Assembly (NCBI GenBank): GCA_014058105.1
Contig: JACGCM010001110.1
Coordinates: 62,001 to 126,000 of the forward strand
Source: Kingdonia uniflora
Lineage: Eukaryota; Streptophyta; Magnoliopsida; Ranunculales; Circaeasteraceae
Reading direction: 5' to 3'
Length of the DNA stretch: 64,000 bases
Shown: positions 21,762-34,754 of the stretch, in pieces
How the letters are laid out: every line of letters starts with the position of its first letter
Position numbering within the stretch: position 1 is the first letter of the stretch
Notes under the pieces: model-generated
What the model saw: only the letters and a program-made list of their open reading frames with translations
Databases searched by the model: none
Told to the model about the DNA's origin: nothing
Position numbers and translations under genes: made by a program

Positions 21762-24120
21762 GTTATAAAACCTTTTTAACGGTGGTGTATTTACCTTCTC
21801 CCTGCAAAATCCCATATCAAAAAAAAAATCAAGGTAGGCAAGGCAAAAGGAGAAGTGGAACATGTCATTGACCTTATGGCACTCCTCACCTATGATGTTT
21901 TCTCATACATAGATATGCCCATAGAAAATGTACTTGAGCGCCAATGAGATGACTCTCATATATTTGTATAGGATTGACCCTTAGATGTGACACACGTGAT
22001 CTGTTATTCGTGAACCTGTAGTGATTTGATAAGGCCATATATCCTGAATGTGACCAGTCCCTTAACTAAATAAATAAATTATGGTTTTAGTTACTCCTAG
22101 ATATGCCTGATTGCACCCAAGTCCAAAGAATATCTATTAAGATCTAATGAGACATACCGAAGATACTAGCTATTCCTGAGTCAGCTTAAGCTTGATTTAA
22201 ATCTTTGGTGCTACACAAAAATCGACTAGTAATCGTCCCACCAACATCCCCATCAGACTCAGATTTGTAATGACAGTGAGCCAATTTCAGCCAGTCCTCA
22301 GTCGTTAAAGCATTTCTCGACCCTATTGCTGCAAGCTCAAACCACCGTTTTGGGGGTCGCAAAGCTGGATCACGTGGCTTTGAACCAACCCAAACCTATT
22401 ACTCTGAGTCTGAGGGATTAATTAAATAGAAGAGGGGAGATATATTTAGGGAGTTGGAGAGGGCGTTTATTTTTAAGAATCCCAACTTTTAAATTAATAA
22501 CTGGGTTACCATCTTTCACAGGTAAGTGTTGCTTTTTTATTATTATTTTCTTTCGATTATTAAGTATCGAGTTATTATTTTGTGATTGATCATTGATGTA
22601 TGGGTTTGAGGCTAGATTCGATTTATTGGTATTACTGTGTGCCCTTACAATTGAGACTGTGTTACTTACAACACAATGTAGAATTAAATCCCTTTTCATT
22701 GATCCCACCAAAAATCAACATTTTTACTGAAAACAATGAGCCATTGGGACGAGTCTCCTGTAATTCGAGTCTCCATAACTGTAAAATAACACTTATTTTC
22801 CAAAATAAGTCTTGTAATTTGAGGTAAAAAAAAGTACTTTTTGTTCTTTAGAACTTGCGTTTGCGATCAAGCTACAATACCTTTAAAGCTGTGAAAAAAT
22901 GAATGCAATATATGGGGTTTATATGAAATGACTTTCGACTTTGAAATCTTATGGAGATATGGAATGTGTAATGAAGTTGGGTTGGGATGGTAGTCATGGG
23001 GTCAACGAAACATGCTGCCATGGTGGTTTTAGTACTAAAGATCATTTTATTGTTGTTTCTCATTACATAAATAAGAAGAAAATAGAGGTCATTTGCTGTG
23101 ATGAGAATCATCGCTGACTAAGATGAATATTCTAGAGAGAGGATAAGAGAGTATAGCGAAGTCGGTTGTTAGAGATGATAATTCTAGAGAGATAGAGTCG
23201 ATTATGCTCCTCTATATATCGAGATGTTTGGGTAGTGTTGTGAATCATTTCAACATCTCATTGTTAGTCATGTATTCTATCATTGAATATAATATAAGTT
23301 TGAAATCTTGTTGTTATAGCGTATCTCGTGTAGTTGTGTAATTTATCACATTGGTTGGTTATTCTCCTTAGTTCACGTATGTGGTGTGCGTATATGTACG
23401 ACTCATTGAATGAGTTTCATGTAGTTTTATTTTTATGAGATTAAAATCGGAGAAAACAAGAAGATAAGAGATTGGAAATTTAAATATGTGATTAAATGTA
23501 TCGATACTTCACTAATATTTTCACCTATGGAGAAAAAAAATTCATTTGGCTGTTTGATGACTGATGACTGGCTGAAATTGGCTCACTGTTATTAAAAATC
23601 TGAGTCTGATGGGGATGTCGGTGGGACGATTATTAGCCGATTTTTGCGTAACAACAAAGATCTAAATCAAGCTTATTGGTCTTGGTAAAGTTGAATGAGC
23701 TGATTGAGGAATAGCTAGTATCTTCGGTATATCTCATAAGATCTTAATAGATATTCTTTAGACTTGGGTGCAATCAGGCATATATGGGAGCAACTAAAAC
23801 CATAATTTTTTTTTTTAGTTAAGAGATTGGTCAAGTTCAGGATATATGGCATTACCAAATCACTACAGGTTCACGAATAACAGATCACGCGTGACACATC
23901 TAAGGGTCAATCCTATACAAATATATGAGAGTTATCTCAATGGCGCTCAAGTACATTTTCTATGGGCACATCTATGTATGAGAAAACATCATAGGTGAGG
24001 AGTGCCATAAGGTCAATGACATGTTCCACCTCTCCTTTTTCCTTGCCTACCTGATTTTTTTTTTTATATGGGACTTTGCAGGGAGAAGGTAAATACACCA
24101 CCATTAAAAGGTTTTTTAAC
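21762..24120. mobile_element. Long-inverted-repeat (foldback or MULE-like) non-autonomous element
   Basis: Two arms of roughly 550 bp (21762-22312 and 23550-24120) are reverse complements with small indels. Shared blocks include GGTGGTGTATTTACCTTCTC, TCATTGACCTTATGGCACTC, GGTGCAATCAGGCATAT-type sequence and GTGAGCCAATTTCAGCCAGT. The outer ends are GTTATAAAACC and GGTTTTTTAAC. The 1.2 kb centre holds no recognised gene, but has a splice-donor-like CAG|GTAAGT near 22520 and a TATA-like segment near 23215. No target duplication could be seen. It sits at the right edge of the LINE relic. Confidence 0.8.
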
Positions 24121-25739
24121 TAGTATTACAGTTAAACGGTAGGGAGACCGACGCGACAATTTTGTAAAAGCGATAAAGGCGTGCCTTCAACACTACACCT
24201 CTTTAGTTGCGTGCACTACACAAACAGTACTTGTATAAAACTGCTAGCAATTGTTGTAATTAAACATTTCTGACATGTTTTTAGCTTAACATTCTCCATA
24301 CTCATGCAATCTCAGATAAAAATTTATAATTGGTATTCTAAGAAAAAATGGGCAGCACTTCTCCAATTTTATATGATTACAAACCTCATGTAAATAATTT
24401 CATTTGGCCAACATTTTCCATGTTTCATAAACTATCGTTTCATAAACTATCGTTTCATAAACCTGTATAACACAATCAAAGAAAATTGGGCAACATTTCC
24501 CCAGTTCTATATAATTCGCATTTACAGCATTTCCTCAGTTCTATATATCTCGCATTTACAGCATTTCCCCAGCATTTACAGCAAAACGATTTTATCCATC
24601 AAACATCTCGCATTGTTAATAAAAAAGAAAAAAAAATTGATTATAACTTGTATCATACTTTTGGGTACTCATTTGGATACCAAATAAGCCCTAGAAACAA
24701 TTAAACAATACCCAAAAGTCTAAATTTAATAGATAATAAAACCTATATTATATCCTCAAAATCAAAACCCATAGTTATAATTGAAAATAGAGACATAAAC
24801 TGAAATCCAAAGGGGACGAGAAACTTATAATTGCTTCAGAAGTACTATTAACGAACATATGTAACAAGAAGTAAGAACCAGTTACCTCCTAAGAGCTCTC
24901 GGAATCATTAATCAATACTCCGATCACCCAATAAACCAAACTCTGGAATATAACTCTGGGATATAGCAAGTACATCAGCCCAATTTACAGTTCCAAGCAA
25001 AGCAACAACTCCAATTCCAAAGAATCCTCACCATCTTCGACTCCAAAGCAGCAACTTGATCTTGAATCAAACCCAGATGCTTAAACCTACAATTGGAGTT
25101 AAATCGACCTTTTATACTCTAAGAAAACGAAATCAACATTGTGTGACTCTAACAACAACTAAAAACATGTAAGAATAAGTTATAGATACAGTTATAAAGC
25201 AAATAACAAACCCTAATTTGGAGATATGAGTATGAAATTAGTGGGTTTGAAACCCTAATTTGGAGAAAAGGAAACTTACCCGAATCGTCTAAGTCGCCAT
25301 TAGAGAGAATTACAGAGAGATGTAAATTGAGATGGTATTTGGAGAGCAAATCCGACAGATTTAGAAAGAAGATCGTGATTGATAGAGAGAACCCTTAAAT
25401 CTAGAGAGAAAAGGGAAGAGAGAGATAGCGAGAGAGGAGATGAGAGACAGAAAAATTACAGTTTTACCCTTGCTAACATTTTAAAGAAAGGGGCATTTGC
25501 GTCAGATTATGAGAAAGTTCAATAGGCGTAGCTGACGTCACCAACTCCCTCCCATCCCTCTCTATCGACAAAGAAGACCTCGTGCTAGGCTAAATCTTTT
25601 TTTCATGCTTTTTTAACCTATTCAAAGGTTTTTCACGCTAAATCTTGTGTTAGTAATTACTTGTTGGCGCTCTGATTATCTTTGGTGTGAGATACTAAGT
25701 TCGATATACGAAATTAGGTTTTTACAGGTACTACTTTGT
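24121..25739. other. Non-coding stretch with short tandem repeats
   Basis: No gene recognised. Short tandem units are visible: CATAAACTATCGTTT at about 24425-24465, and repeats of GCATTTACAGCATTTCC(C/T)CA at about 24500-24585. On the minus strand, 25460-25280 is a CT-rich leader-like region ending in an ATG and a GTAAGT donor-like site. It resembles a plant 5' UTR, but no following exon was identified. Confidence 0.4.
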
Positions 25740-25791
25740 GAAGGGAGATTATCTGAAGTAGCAAACCATTGTTCAAACGATTAGAAATTCG

Positions 25792-26176
25792 TTGTTTGAG
25801 CATCGCAAGCATTTCTCCGCGAGGAAAGAATCATGTCGGAAATATACAGAACGTGTTTTCGGGTTGTTACAAGGTAGGTTCAAAATCTTGGCGCATGATT
25901 CACGATTTTGGAGGCGTAGTGATCTAGTGGACATAATGTTGGCGTGTATAATCATGCACAACATGATTGTTGAGGAGAACCACCATAATTACAAGTTAAT
26001 GGTTGAGGCCTATCTGGATATTCTAGAAACCCCGGAAGAATTGCATACCGTTCATGAAATCAAATCTATGGCGGCATGTGTTGCTAAAATTCATGAAATT
26101 TGAGATGAAACAGCTCATTACAAGTTGTGAGATAAACTTGTCGCTCGTATGTGGACGCTAAAAGAAGCAACGTAAT
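25792..26176 (+). pseudogene. PIF/Harbinger transposase, C-terminal fragment
   Basis: Plus-strand fragment matching the end of the DDE_Tnp_4 (Harbinger/ALP1-like) nuclease. It has HFSARKESCRKYTERVFG, LLQGRFKILAHDSRFW, then DLVDIMLACIIMHNMIVEE. Family members show the same ARKDVERAFGVLQ...ACIIMHNMI order, so this is the last part of the catalytic domain. The open frame stops at 26103 and recognisable sequence goes on to about 26176. The N-terminal domain and first catalytic residues are absent. Confidence 0.8.
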
Positions 26177-26407
26177 TTCCAAGTTCAAGTTGTATTTTCA
26201 AATGTCTTGCATTTAAATCACATTTCATTTCAAGAATCAAAATACATTCTTATAATCACTTGATTAAACACATTAAACCAAATACATAAAAGCATAAGAT
26301 TACATTAATTGTTATCACTTGGACCGAAAGTCCTCAATTTTGTCATATACTTGTCAAATTGCATATTCAAGAACGTTTGTTATTTCGGTGGTAGTTTACT
26401 TCTATTT

Positions 26408-27353
26408 TGAGAAATTTGGATTTTGGCCAAGCTCAAAATCAACCTTAATACCCCAAGTTCGCCATATATTTATTCCTGGATCCCAAATTGTCTTTGACTA
26501 GTTAACCCAAGTTGACCCAAACTTTTGCCACTATCTCCCTCTTTTGCTCTCACATGCAACTCACGTTTTTTTAAATCCCCTCACATTTCCACGTCAGCAC
26601 CCCCCACGTCATGACTCCCTCCTCACATGAGATCCACGTGTAGCTTTATTTCCCTAAAAAAATGTAATTGTTTCCCCTCTTTTCTTACTTTACCTTTCTT
26701 CTCTACAGATTTGTTAACTCAAACCCTATATATTGAAAAACTCAAAGAATCAAATGTTGTCTCTTTGTCATTGTTGGATAACGAATCTCTTCTTTCTACT
26801 TCGAATGTAAGTCTCCAATCTCTTCTTTGTACCCGTGTTGACATCGTTGGTGTAAGTTAGGGTTTTATATTTTATTGTTGTAAAAATCACATGGACTTTG
26901 GAGTGATGAATTTAAAAATTAAGGTTTTATGTTTGAGATAAAATACATTGGTGTTTTTAATTTTAGGGTTTTGTACTTTATACATTGTTGTTTGTTATTG
27001 TAGTGGATTGGTCTTATTTTGAATTTGGTTGTCTATGGGATTAGCTTTTGTGGTTTTCTTACACATTGGTGTTGTTAATTAATGGTAGGGACATCATAAA
27101 AAATGTGGTCATTCACTGGGGGGATTGTGGCTACCTCCAAAGGATACAGGTCTTACACATGATCTGCATATATGTTGGGGGTTCCAAACATATGTTTGAA
27201 ATTGTTGATGGGGATCACTTTTTTTCCAAGATCTATTGGACTATAATCTCTCTTCAGTTGAACAATTGAGTTAGTCAATATTAGGTTGGTCTGTAGTTGA
27301 GGTGGCATGTTTTTTTATGACATTGCCAATGAAATATTACTTCTCATAAAGGC
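26408..27353 (+). mobile_element. MULE H2, left part: terminal region and transposase N-terminus
   Basis: Left portion of a Mutator-like element. About 26515-26580 is the inverse of 52890-52956 (shared GTGAGTTGCA, CAAAAGTTTGG), so these look like its two terminal inverted repeats. A leader and first coding part follow. At 27048-27330 the MuDR N-terminal domain is visible (VVIHWGD, YVGGSKHMFEIVDGDHF). It is cut at 27354-27358 by copia I, whose other edge is at 43548. The left boundary at about 26408 is approximate. Confidence 0.65.
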
Positions 27354-27358
27354 AAACC

Positions 27359-27741
27359 TGTTGAATTTTCCATCTATACCAACACTACTCATTATTTTAT
27401 CTTCCGGTTCACGAGCACACATGTTAATAGGTCATATAGGTGTTATGTTATTGGTTGTGCCCAATTGTTATACCAAGTTAAGGTTGGTGGGAGCTAGTAT
27501 TACTCTTTATTAGTGCTTGAGGGTATAATAGGAAGACCACTCAAACCCTATCAGGTTAAATAGAGGGAAAGTCTCTCTTGGAGGCTACAACACATAAAAT
27601 TATCCCATTACGCTCTGCAGCCAATCCAAGGGAAGATTTCACTCAAGAACAAGAGGATTTTACAAAAGTAAGAAAAGATGTTAGTATAATCTATTTTCCA
27701 TATCCTATTATTGATCATAGTAATTATATGCAATTCCTACA
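27359..27741 (+). repeat. 5' LTR of copia I
   Basis: 383-bp LTR starting TGTTGAATTTTCC and ending TTCCTACA. It is followed at once by the primer-binding site TTGGTATCAG (27743-27752). Closely similar to 43170-43548. Confidence 0.92.
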
Positions 27742-29687
27742 ATTGGTATCAGTCGCTAGGATACGTATTATTATTATTAATTATTGACGTAAAGAGAGAC
27801 AAAAAAGAAATTGAAGCAAAAATTGTTCTCAAAAGCTTTTTCTCGTACTTTAATGGTTTTATTTTTTAGTACTTGATGTTGATTACTATTCCTAAGAAAA
27901 ATCTTTTTTTTTCTCTCTCTCACCCCATTATTCTTTTCTTTCTTCCATCTTCGAACTTTGACTTTCCCTATCCCATTGGATTGTTTGTTCATCGATTAAG
28001 AAGGGCTTGGGTTTGATTATTCTTTCAATTGATCTTCGGTTTCGATTCCAAAGCTTGGCGTCCCAATTTTATAACTTGTTGGTAGATTTCGCCCTAGGGT
28101 TTTGTCAATTTGATCAATCACTCTCGTTCCTCTACAGTCTAATCACGGTAAGCTCGTGTATGTTATCTCTATGTAAATTCTCCTTCCAATTCTAGAGTTT
28201 GATATAATTGCCTCGTATAAATCAGGGAAATTGGACCTTTGGGTTTTCATTTTTGGCGTTGTTTGTGAATTCTCGTGGACATTGCGAGTGTTTGTTGAAC
28301 TGTGAATTGAGGTTTTGTGGTGGTTGAGCTTGATTATTGCAAATTGTTGGGTTGGTTTATGCTTGTTCATTGTTGGACTGTGGTGTTGCCATTGTGTTTG
28401 TGATGTTGATTATTGGATTTACTGAACGTATTTGGGGTTTGCAAATAGTGTATGTAATTCTCCTAGTGATTCCTAATAGTTGCTTGCCATTGGGATTGTG
28501 GTGTGATTATATTGGGTTTAGGTAAAGATATCCTTCTATTAGGAGTGAAAATACCTATGGGTTTTGAGAATTATAGGTGGCCCTTGGTTTGGAAAATGTG
28601 TTTGAATATGGGGTTTATAGAGGGAGGAGAAGGTCGATTTTCTGGCCATACTGCAGTTCATTAAGGCAATTTTTTGGACTAATTTCTTCTCTGTCAATGA
28701 AGTTTGGTTGTTTTAGCCTAAAATTATTTGGTTGTTTTATTCTTTGTTAATGGGTGATTGCATTGTGTTGACATAAATGCTGATGGCTGTCCTGTAACAA
28801 TATTTTGGAGTGGTATATCATAGTATCATATTTATACACCAATTATCATTGTTTGGTTATGCCAGAGATGGGTACCTGGATTATCATATTTACATATATC
28901 CACTCTAGTCCTAACTAAAGGATTAGTGGGTTACTTCAGTTAATATTTAGATACATTATGTAGATTACGAGATATACCCAATCCTATTATAACCCATATT
29001 ATAGTTTTTTCACAAATTTATTATTGATTGAAAAGTTAAACACCAATTATTATTTCATATTAATTGGATGAAGATATCTGGCATAAGCTATGATAAATCA
29101 TTAATGATATAGGGATTTAATGCCCAAGGATCTTCCATGGGGTTTAAGTGAGATCAAGTAGTCGTTATGAAGGCGGGTTATAAAATGGGTCAATACACCC
29201 AAATGAGTTTTGTCCATGGAGTTAAATGTTTCTCCTAATTTTGAGACTCTTGTAAAGTCTCATTAAGACTATTTTGCACTAATTAAACTTACAATAATTA
29301 AGCCTCCAAAAGGAGGCTAAGAAACTTCTAATTAATTAGTGGGTCAAGATAGGCTGCACGGTATGGGAAGACGAGGATAACCCTTGGCTTAAAGGTGAGA
29401 AAGTGTCTCGAGTCAAATAGTAAGTGGCCAGTTTAGTCTTGAACGTAAGCAATCACCAACTTGGGGGCAATCACCCCCTAAAAAAGGAATTCGATAATAC
29501 ATCGTTGTACCCGCAAAGTGAAAAATCAATACCTTAAATGTAATATATACTCTACCTTGACCATCCTAACCCCAGGTAGGATCGAGATTAAAGACATCAA
29601 GTTATAGATCTTTTACAGATCAAGTTAAACGTGCATACAAATTTTAATTTTTACACGTCCTGATATAAGTCTTTGGTTCATGCAGCT
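27742..29687 (+). other. Long leader of copia I
   Basis: About 1.95 kb between the primer-binding site and the gag start codon, with no recognised domain. It contains a TC-rich tract near 27905-27960 and a donor-like GTAAGC near 28147. Some of it may be a further unrecognised insertion. Confidence 0.5.
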
Positions 29688-31418
29688 ATGGACGCTATGA
29701 TCCAGAACTAACTGACTAATATTGAGACCTTGACAGACTCTAACTACAATAACTGGAAGCTCAAAATCTAGATTTCCCTAGGCTACCTTGATTTCTATTT
29801 TGTTCTTACTGAAACCAAGCCCGCGGATCTCACAGATACCTCTTATGATATTGAGAAAGTGACCCATGCCTAATAGGTCAGAGCCAATAAAATGGTAAAT
29901 CTCATCATTCGTTCTTCCATCGATCCTATTATGCGGGGCGGTATCGCTAAGAAACGTACCTCAAAGGAACTGTTTGATGTCATTAAGAAACATATTGAAG
30001 TTTCATTAGGGAAGGCAGTACAGTAACTTATCTAAGCTTTTATTTTTGAAGTATGACAGCAATGGAAATGTGCGCTCATACATTCTTAAGATCTCCAAGT
30101 TAGTTCTTACCTTAAAAGAACTCGGTTTCACCATTGATGATACATTGATGGTTCACTTAGTAGTTTGGTTTCTTCCAAAAAGTTTCGAGATGTTCTAGGT
30201 TTACTATAAGAATCAGGAGAAGACTTGGCAAATGATGATTATAGCATTGGTCTCTGAGGAAGAACGAAAGAAGAAAGGTAAAATAGAATCGGCTCATCTA
30301 ACTACTTTTAGGAAGAGGTTGTCCATCAATTCTCAAGGGAAAAGGAAGTTCAAGAATCAAGGTTCTACGAAGAAGAAAATTTTCAAGTCTGGTCTAGGGT
30401 AGAGTTCTCGTTCATGAAATGGGAATGGGAAGCAGCATGCGACTTCGTCAGTAACTACTTCATCAGTTATAGAGTATTTCTTTTATAAGAAGAAAGGTTA
30501 TGTAAAGTAGGACTGTCATTCTTACAAAAATTGGCTGACTAAGAAATGAGGTATTAGTTCTATTTATGTTTACTTTGAATCCAATTTGGTTGCTAGTCCC
30601 ACCAACTCTTGGTGGTTTGATTTTGGGGCAACTGTTTATATTTCAAATTCTCTACAGGGTTTCATTAACAGGCAGCCGGCAAGGCTTGAGGAACAGGTTT
30701 TTTTAGAAGATGCTAAAAGCCTTCCTATTGAGTTTGTTGGCATTTTTTGCTGGTTTTAGACATAGGTGCTACTTTAGATTTGTCAGGCACCTTTTATGTT
30801 CCATCGATGAGATGATCTCTAGTTTCAGTTTTTCGATTGGACTCTTTCAGTTAAATTTTTAATTTTAGACATGATAATTTTGGCACTATTCATCATGATT
30901 CCATTACTGGTTCTAGTTTACTAGTTGATGGGTTATATCGTCTATCTCTTTATCATTCATTTGAAATTTTTCTATTATGTTTATCTGCTAAGGCTAGCAT
31001 TTCATTTACTTGTAAATGTTCTAGAGTTTCTGAGTAGTCTTCAATGTTATGGCACAAACGACTAGGATAAATTCTAGAAATATGTTAGAGATTATGGTTC
31101 GAGATGGTGTTTACGGGGTTTTAGACTTCTCTGATTTTTAGACTTACGTCGATTGCATTCATGGAAAATTGACCAAGATCAGGAAATTTGAATCTACCCG
31201 TAGCACTAACCTTTTATAACTGATTCATACAGATATATGTGGACCTTTTCCTATTTCGTCCCGCGGTGGTCATCGATATTTTATCACTTTCATTGATAAT
31301 TGCTCTCATTATACCTATGTTTTCCTTGTCCTTTAGAAGTCTGAATCACTTAATGTATTCGAGGCTTTCCAGTCAGAGGTTGAGAAATAGTTAGATCAAA
31401 AGATCAATGTTGTCTGGT
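29688..31418 (+). pseudogene. Copia I gag, protease and integrase start
   Basis: Gag starts at 29688, with the copia signature LTDSNYNNWKLKI and RANKMVNLIIRSSID. The zinc knuckle near 30470-30520 is ruined (FFYKKKGY...DCHSY in place of CxxC...GH...C). A protease position (WWFDFGATVYISNS) is near 30610. The integrase core start (HTDICGPFPISSRGGHRYF, THE D of the triad) is near 31230. Many stops. It ends abruptly at about 31418 (KINVV), where MULE sequence takes over. Confidence 0.85.
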
Positions 31419-31435
31419 AACCACTGGACCAGCAG

Positions 31436-33979
31436 GTGTGAAGGAGTTGGTTTCAAGAAGGTATGGTATTAATATTTCATATTATACATCATGGAATGTT
31501 TAAACTATATGCATGAAGAGGATAGTTAGATCATACGATGAGGGTTATATTCTACAACCTGAATTTATGAGATAAGTTTTATTGGCTAACCCTGACAATT
31601 TAGCCAAATGTAGTAAAGATCTTCAAAGTAACCAGTGGAAAAGTTCATTGCTGATGTTTAAGGTAAGTTTTGATGGATGATTAAGTGGGTGTAACCTGTA
31701 CTTGGTTTGGATGGTTGCTTTATAAAGGGTAAATATAGGGGGGGGTTGTCTATTTGTGATTACCTTTGATGGCAATAATAACATATTCCCTATTGCAGTT
31801 TACTTATGCATATCAGAATGTAAAAAATCTTGGACCAACTTCCTTGAGGTTCTTCAACCCTATATCATTCTACATGATCAAAAGCTAATATTCATATCAG
31901 ATAGACAGAAGGGGCTCATTGATGCTGTGACTACCCTTTTTCTTTATACAAATCACAAATTCTACTTTAGACATATGTACAAGAATATGAAGAAGTTTTA
32001 CAGGGGGACCCAAATAGAGTAGTTAGTGTGGAGTGCAGCAAAAACATTTAAGCAATCTAAAAAGAATAAGCATATGGACCAACTCAAATTGGATAACCTA
32101 GCTGCTCATGACTAGTTACTTAAGGATCCATTTGAACACTGGGCTAGGTCCCACTTTAATTTTACTGCCAAGTGTGAATACATCACAAACAACTTCAGTT
32201 AGTCTTTTAACATGTAGATTTTGAAGATTAGGGATAGGCCAATCCATAAGTTACTGGAAAAACTAAATATAATGTTGATGAAACTCATGTATGACAAGAG
32301 ACTCAAGGCAAAAGAGTGGAAAGAAGCAGGTAAGCTAAACAAGACCTTTTGTTATTGTTTGAGATCTCTTCTTCTTTTTATTAACTACTATGTAACTATA
32401 TGTATATCTTTTTTATAGGTTTGGTGTTGGTCCCTAGAGCACAAACCCATATTGATAAGATGATCAAATGTTATGGTCAATATCATGTGCAATTGATCAT
32501 ATCAGGATCTTTTCTTATAATTGGGATAAATGGCCAAAGATGGAGAGTGAACACCAACACACATGAATATGAATGTCATGAATGACAACTTTCTGGACTA
32601 CCATGTGTGCATACTGTTAGTGTTATACTCCTTTATGGGTGGCCATAGGTTAAGTAAGTATTTTTTGTTAATAATCTAAATGTTTACAAAGTTGTGTCTC
32701 TAATTTTTTAAAAGCTAACCTTTTTTTTATGGATGGCTAATAACTATGTCTCTTATTTTCACAAAGTAATTTCATATGTCCAAATATATAAAAATGTCAT
32801 ATATCCTATAGTGGATGGATCAAAATGGGAGAAGGTTTGTATTTGAACACAAGTGTATCTGAGTTGATATTTCATATGTATGCCTATTTTTGTATTATAT
32901 GCAGCCTACAAACCAAAAAAATAATTTTCTACCTCCCCCATTGGTGAGAGGAGCTGGGAGACCTAGAAAATAAAGAATCCCTGATCCAGATGAATAAAAA
33001 AGGCAGAAGAGATGTGGAAAATGTGGGGGCTATGGTCACAACAAGAAAACTTGTAAGGGTGCACCATCAACACCAAGGCTAAGAGTGACAAGAGCACCTA
33101 AGAGGGTAGATACAAATGTTAGCATGGCAAGACATATGAGCAGTGTTGGCTTACCACCTACAATACTAAATATGAGAGGGAGGGGAAGTGGTGGTATAGG
33201 TGGTGGTGGTGGGAAATCTTCTAGGGGTGCAAGGCAAACTCAAGATACTGAAACCCAAGGCCAACTCAAGCAAGTCAAGCCCCAAGGCAAACTAGGGCAT
33301 TAACACAACCAGTTCAAGCCCTAAGGCAAATACAATTAAGGCAATCTCAAAGCCAAACTCAAGCTACTCAAGGCCTAAGGCAAATTCAATCAAGGCAAAC
33401 TCAAGCTACTGAAGCCCCAATACAAATTCAATCAAGGCAAACTCAAAGGCAAACGCAAGCTACTGATGCCCCAAAGCAAACTAGAGCAAGTCAAGCCCAA
33501 TTGTAGTCTCAAGCTACTGAAGCCCCAAGGCAAACTAGAGCAAGTCAAGTCCAATAGTAGTCTCAAGCTACTGAAGCCCCAAGGTAAACTAGGGCAAGTC
33601 AAGCCAAATGCAGTCTCAAGCTACTGAAGCCCCAAGGAAAACTAAAGCAAGTCAAGCCCAAAGGCAGTCTCAAGCTACTCAAGCCCCAATACAAAGTCAA
33701 ACAAGTCAAGCCCAAAGGCAGTCTCAAGCTACTCAAGCCTCAATGCAAAGTCGAGGAAGTTAAGCCCAAAGGCAGTCTCAAGCTACTCAAGCCCCAAGGC
33801 AGAGTCAAGCAAGTCAATCCCAAATACCATCTTAAGATACTCAAAGGAAAACTAGGGTGTCAACATGGCAAGCTCAAGCCCCAAGGAAAACTAGAGCATC
33901 AACACAGCAAGCTCAAGCCCCAAGCTCTAATCCTTACAAGAAAGGCTTTCAGTCTCCTGGCAGGAATTGGAAAGTGTGA
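31436..33979 (+). pseudogene. MULE H1 transposase (MuDR family)
   Basis: Starts mid-protein with ELVSRRYGINISYYTSWN. The MULE catalytic domain follows: LDGCFIKGKYRG (first Asp, near 31712) and IFISDRQKGLIDAV (second Asp, near 31905). An intron is likely at 32331-32418 (CAG|GTAAGC...TATAG). A SWIM-like finger (HEYECHE.QLSGLPCVHTV) spans about 32560-32620, with one zinc ligand apparently lost. A CCHC knuckle (RCGKCGGYGHNKKTCKG) is near 33012-33060, then a Gln-rich repeat tail ending NWKV at about 33979. Several stops and no N-terminal domain. Confidence 0.85.
33225..33925 (+). repeat. Coding tandem repeat in MULE transposase tail
   Basis: Degenerate array of units such as CTCAAGCTACTGAAGCCCCA, AGGCAAACTAGAGCAAG and TCAAGCCCAAAGGCAGT, with a period near 50 bp. 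It encodes a Gln/Ala/Thr-rich low-complexity tail after the zinc knuckle. A shorter version is present in MULE H2 near 44300-44420. Confidence 0.85.
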
Positions 33980-34235
33980 CTTAATTTTGTGATTTAACTT
34001 TGTTTGGCTATTTAGTGATCTAGTGATCACAATTTTGATATCAGTAATGGGATTTGACTGCATGTTAACAAGTACATTTTATAACTTAATGGCAAATGTT
34101 TTTGCAGTTTTTTATGAATGTTTGTTGTTTATTGTTGTTTGTCTATTTGTTAGACTGAAAATTTATAGGTACTCTATTTCATCTCTGTGCTTGTTTGTTG
34201 TTGTTTGTCTATTTGTTGTTTGTTGTTGTATATAA

Positions 34236-34405
34236 GGTACTCACACTGGTCTGAAATATGTAGAAGGTACTCACACTGGTCTGAAATGTGCAGAAGGTAC
34301 TCACACTGGTCTAAAATGTGCAGGTGTGTTGGTACTCACACTGGTCTAAAATGTGCAGGTACTTACACTGGTCTGAAATGTGTAGGTACTCACACTAGTA
34401 TGAAA
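34236..34405 (+). repeat. Tandem repeat of about 30 bp in MULE H1 3' region
   Basis: Six units of GGTACTCACACTGGTCTGAA plus ATGTGCAG, with minor changes and one spacer, just after the transposase gene and before the convergent gene. Confidence 0.9.
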
Positions 34406-34754
34406 TTGCCACAATACAAAAAAATTGCAGTTCAACAATATAAAAAAAAGACAGTTCCAAAAAAATTACAGTTCCACAATTCAAAATAATTACAGTTCAC
34501 ACTGATCTGATATAAGATGTTAGATAGAAAGGAAATTGTAGTTCCATTGATTCATAAAACAATTACCACAATATAAAAATACCACAATACAAAAACAAAA
34601 AGGAAATAGGGAGAAATACCAAGGGTGCCATAAAACAAAAACAAACACTTTCTGGAATCCCAAACAAAAAACACAAACATTACCACATCCCAAAAAGAGA
34701 ACCTACAACTAAATGCAATACCCACATACACAAATAAAACCTTCTTCTTTATCT

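Noticed and set aside
24600..25500. Host gene with 5' UTR on the minus strand
   Set aside because: A CT-rich leader and a donor-like site exist, but the first codons run into a stop (ATG GCG ACT TAG) and no following exon was found.
33225..33925. CRISPR-like or minisatellite array
   Set aside because: The repeats are degenerate, have no unique spacers and lie in frame within the MULE transposase tail.
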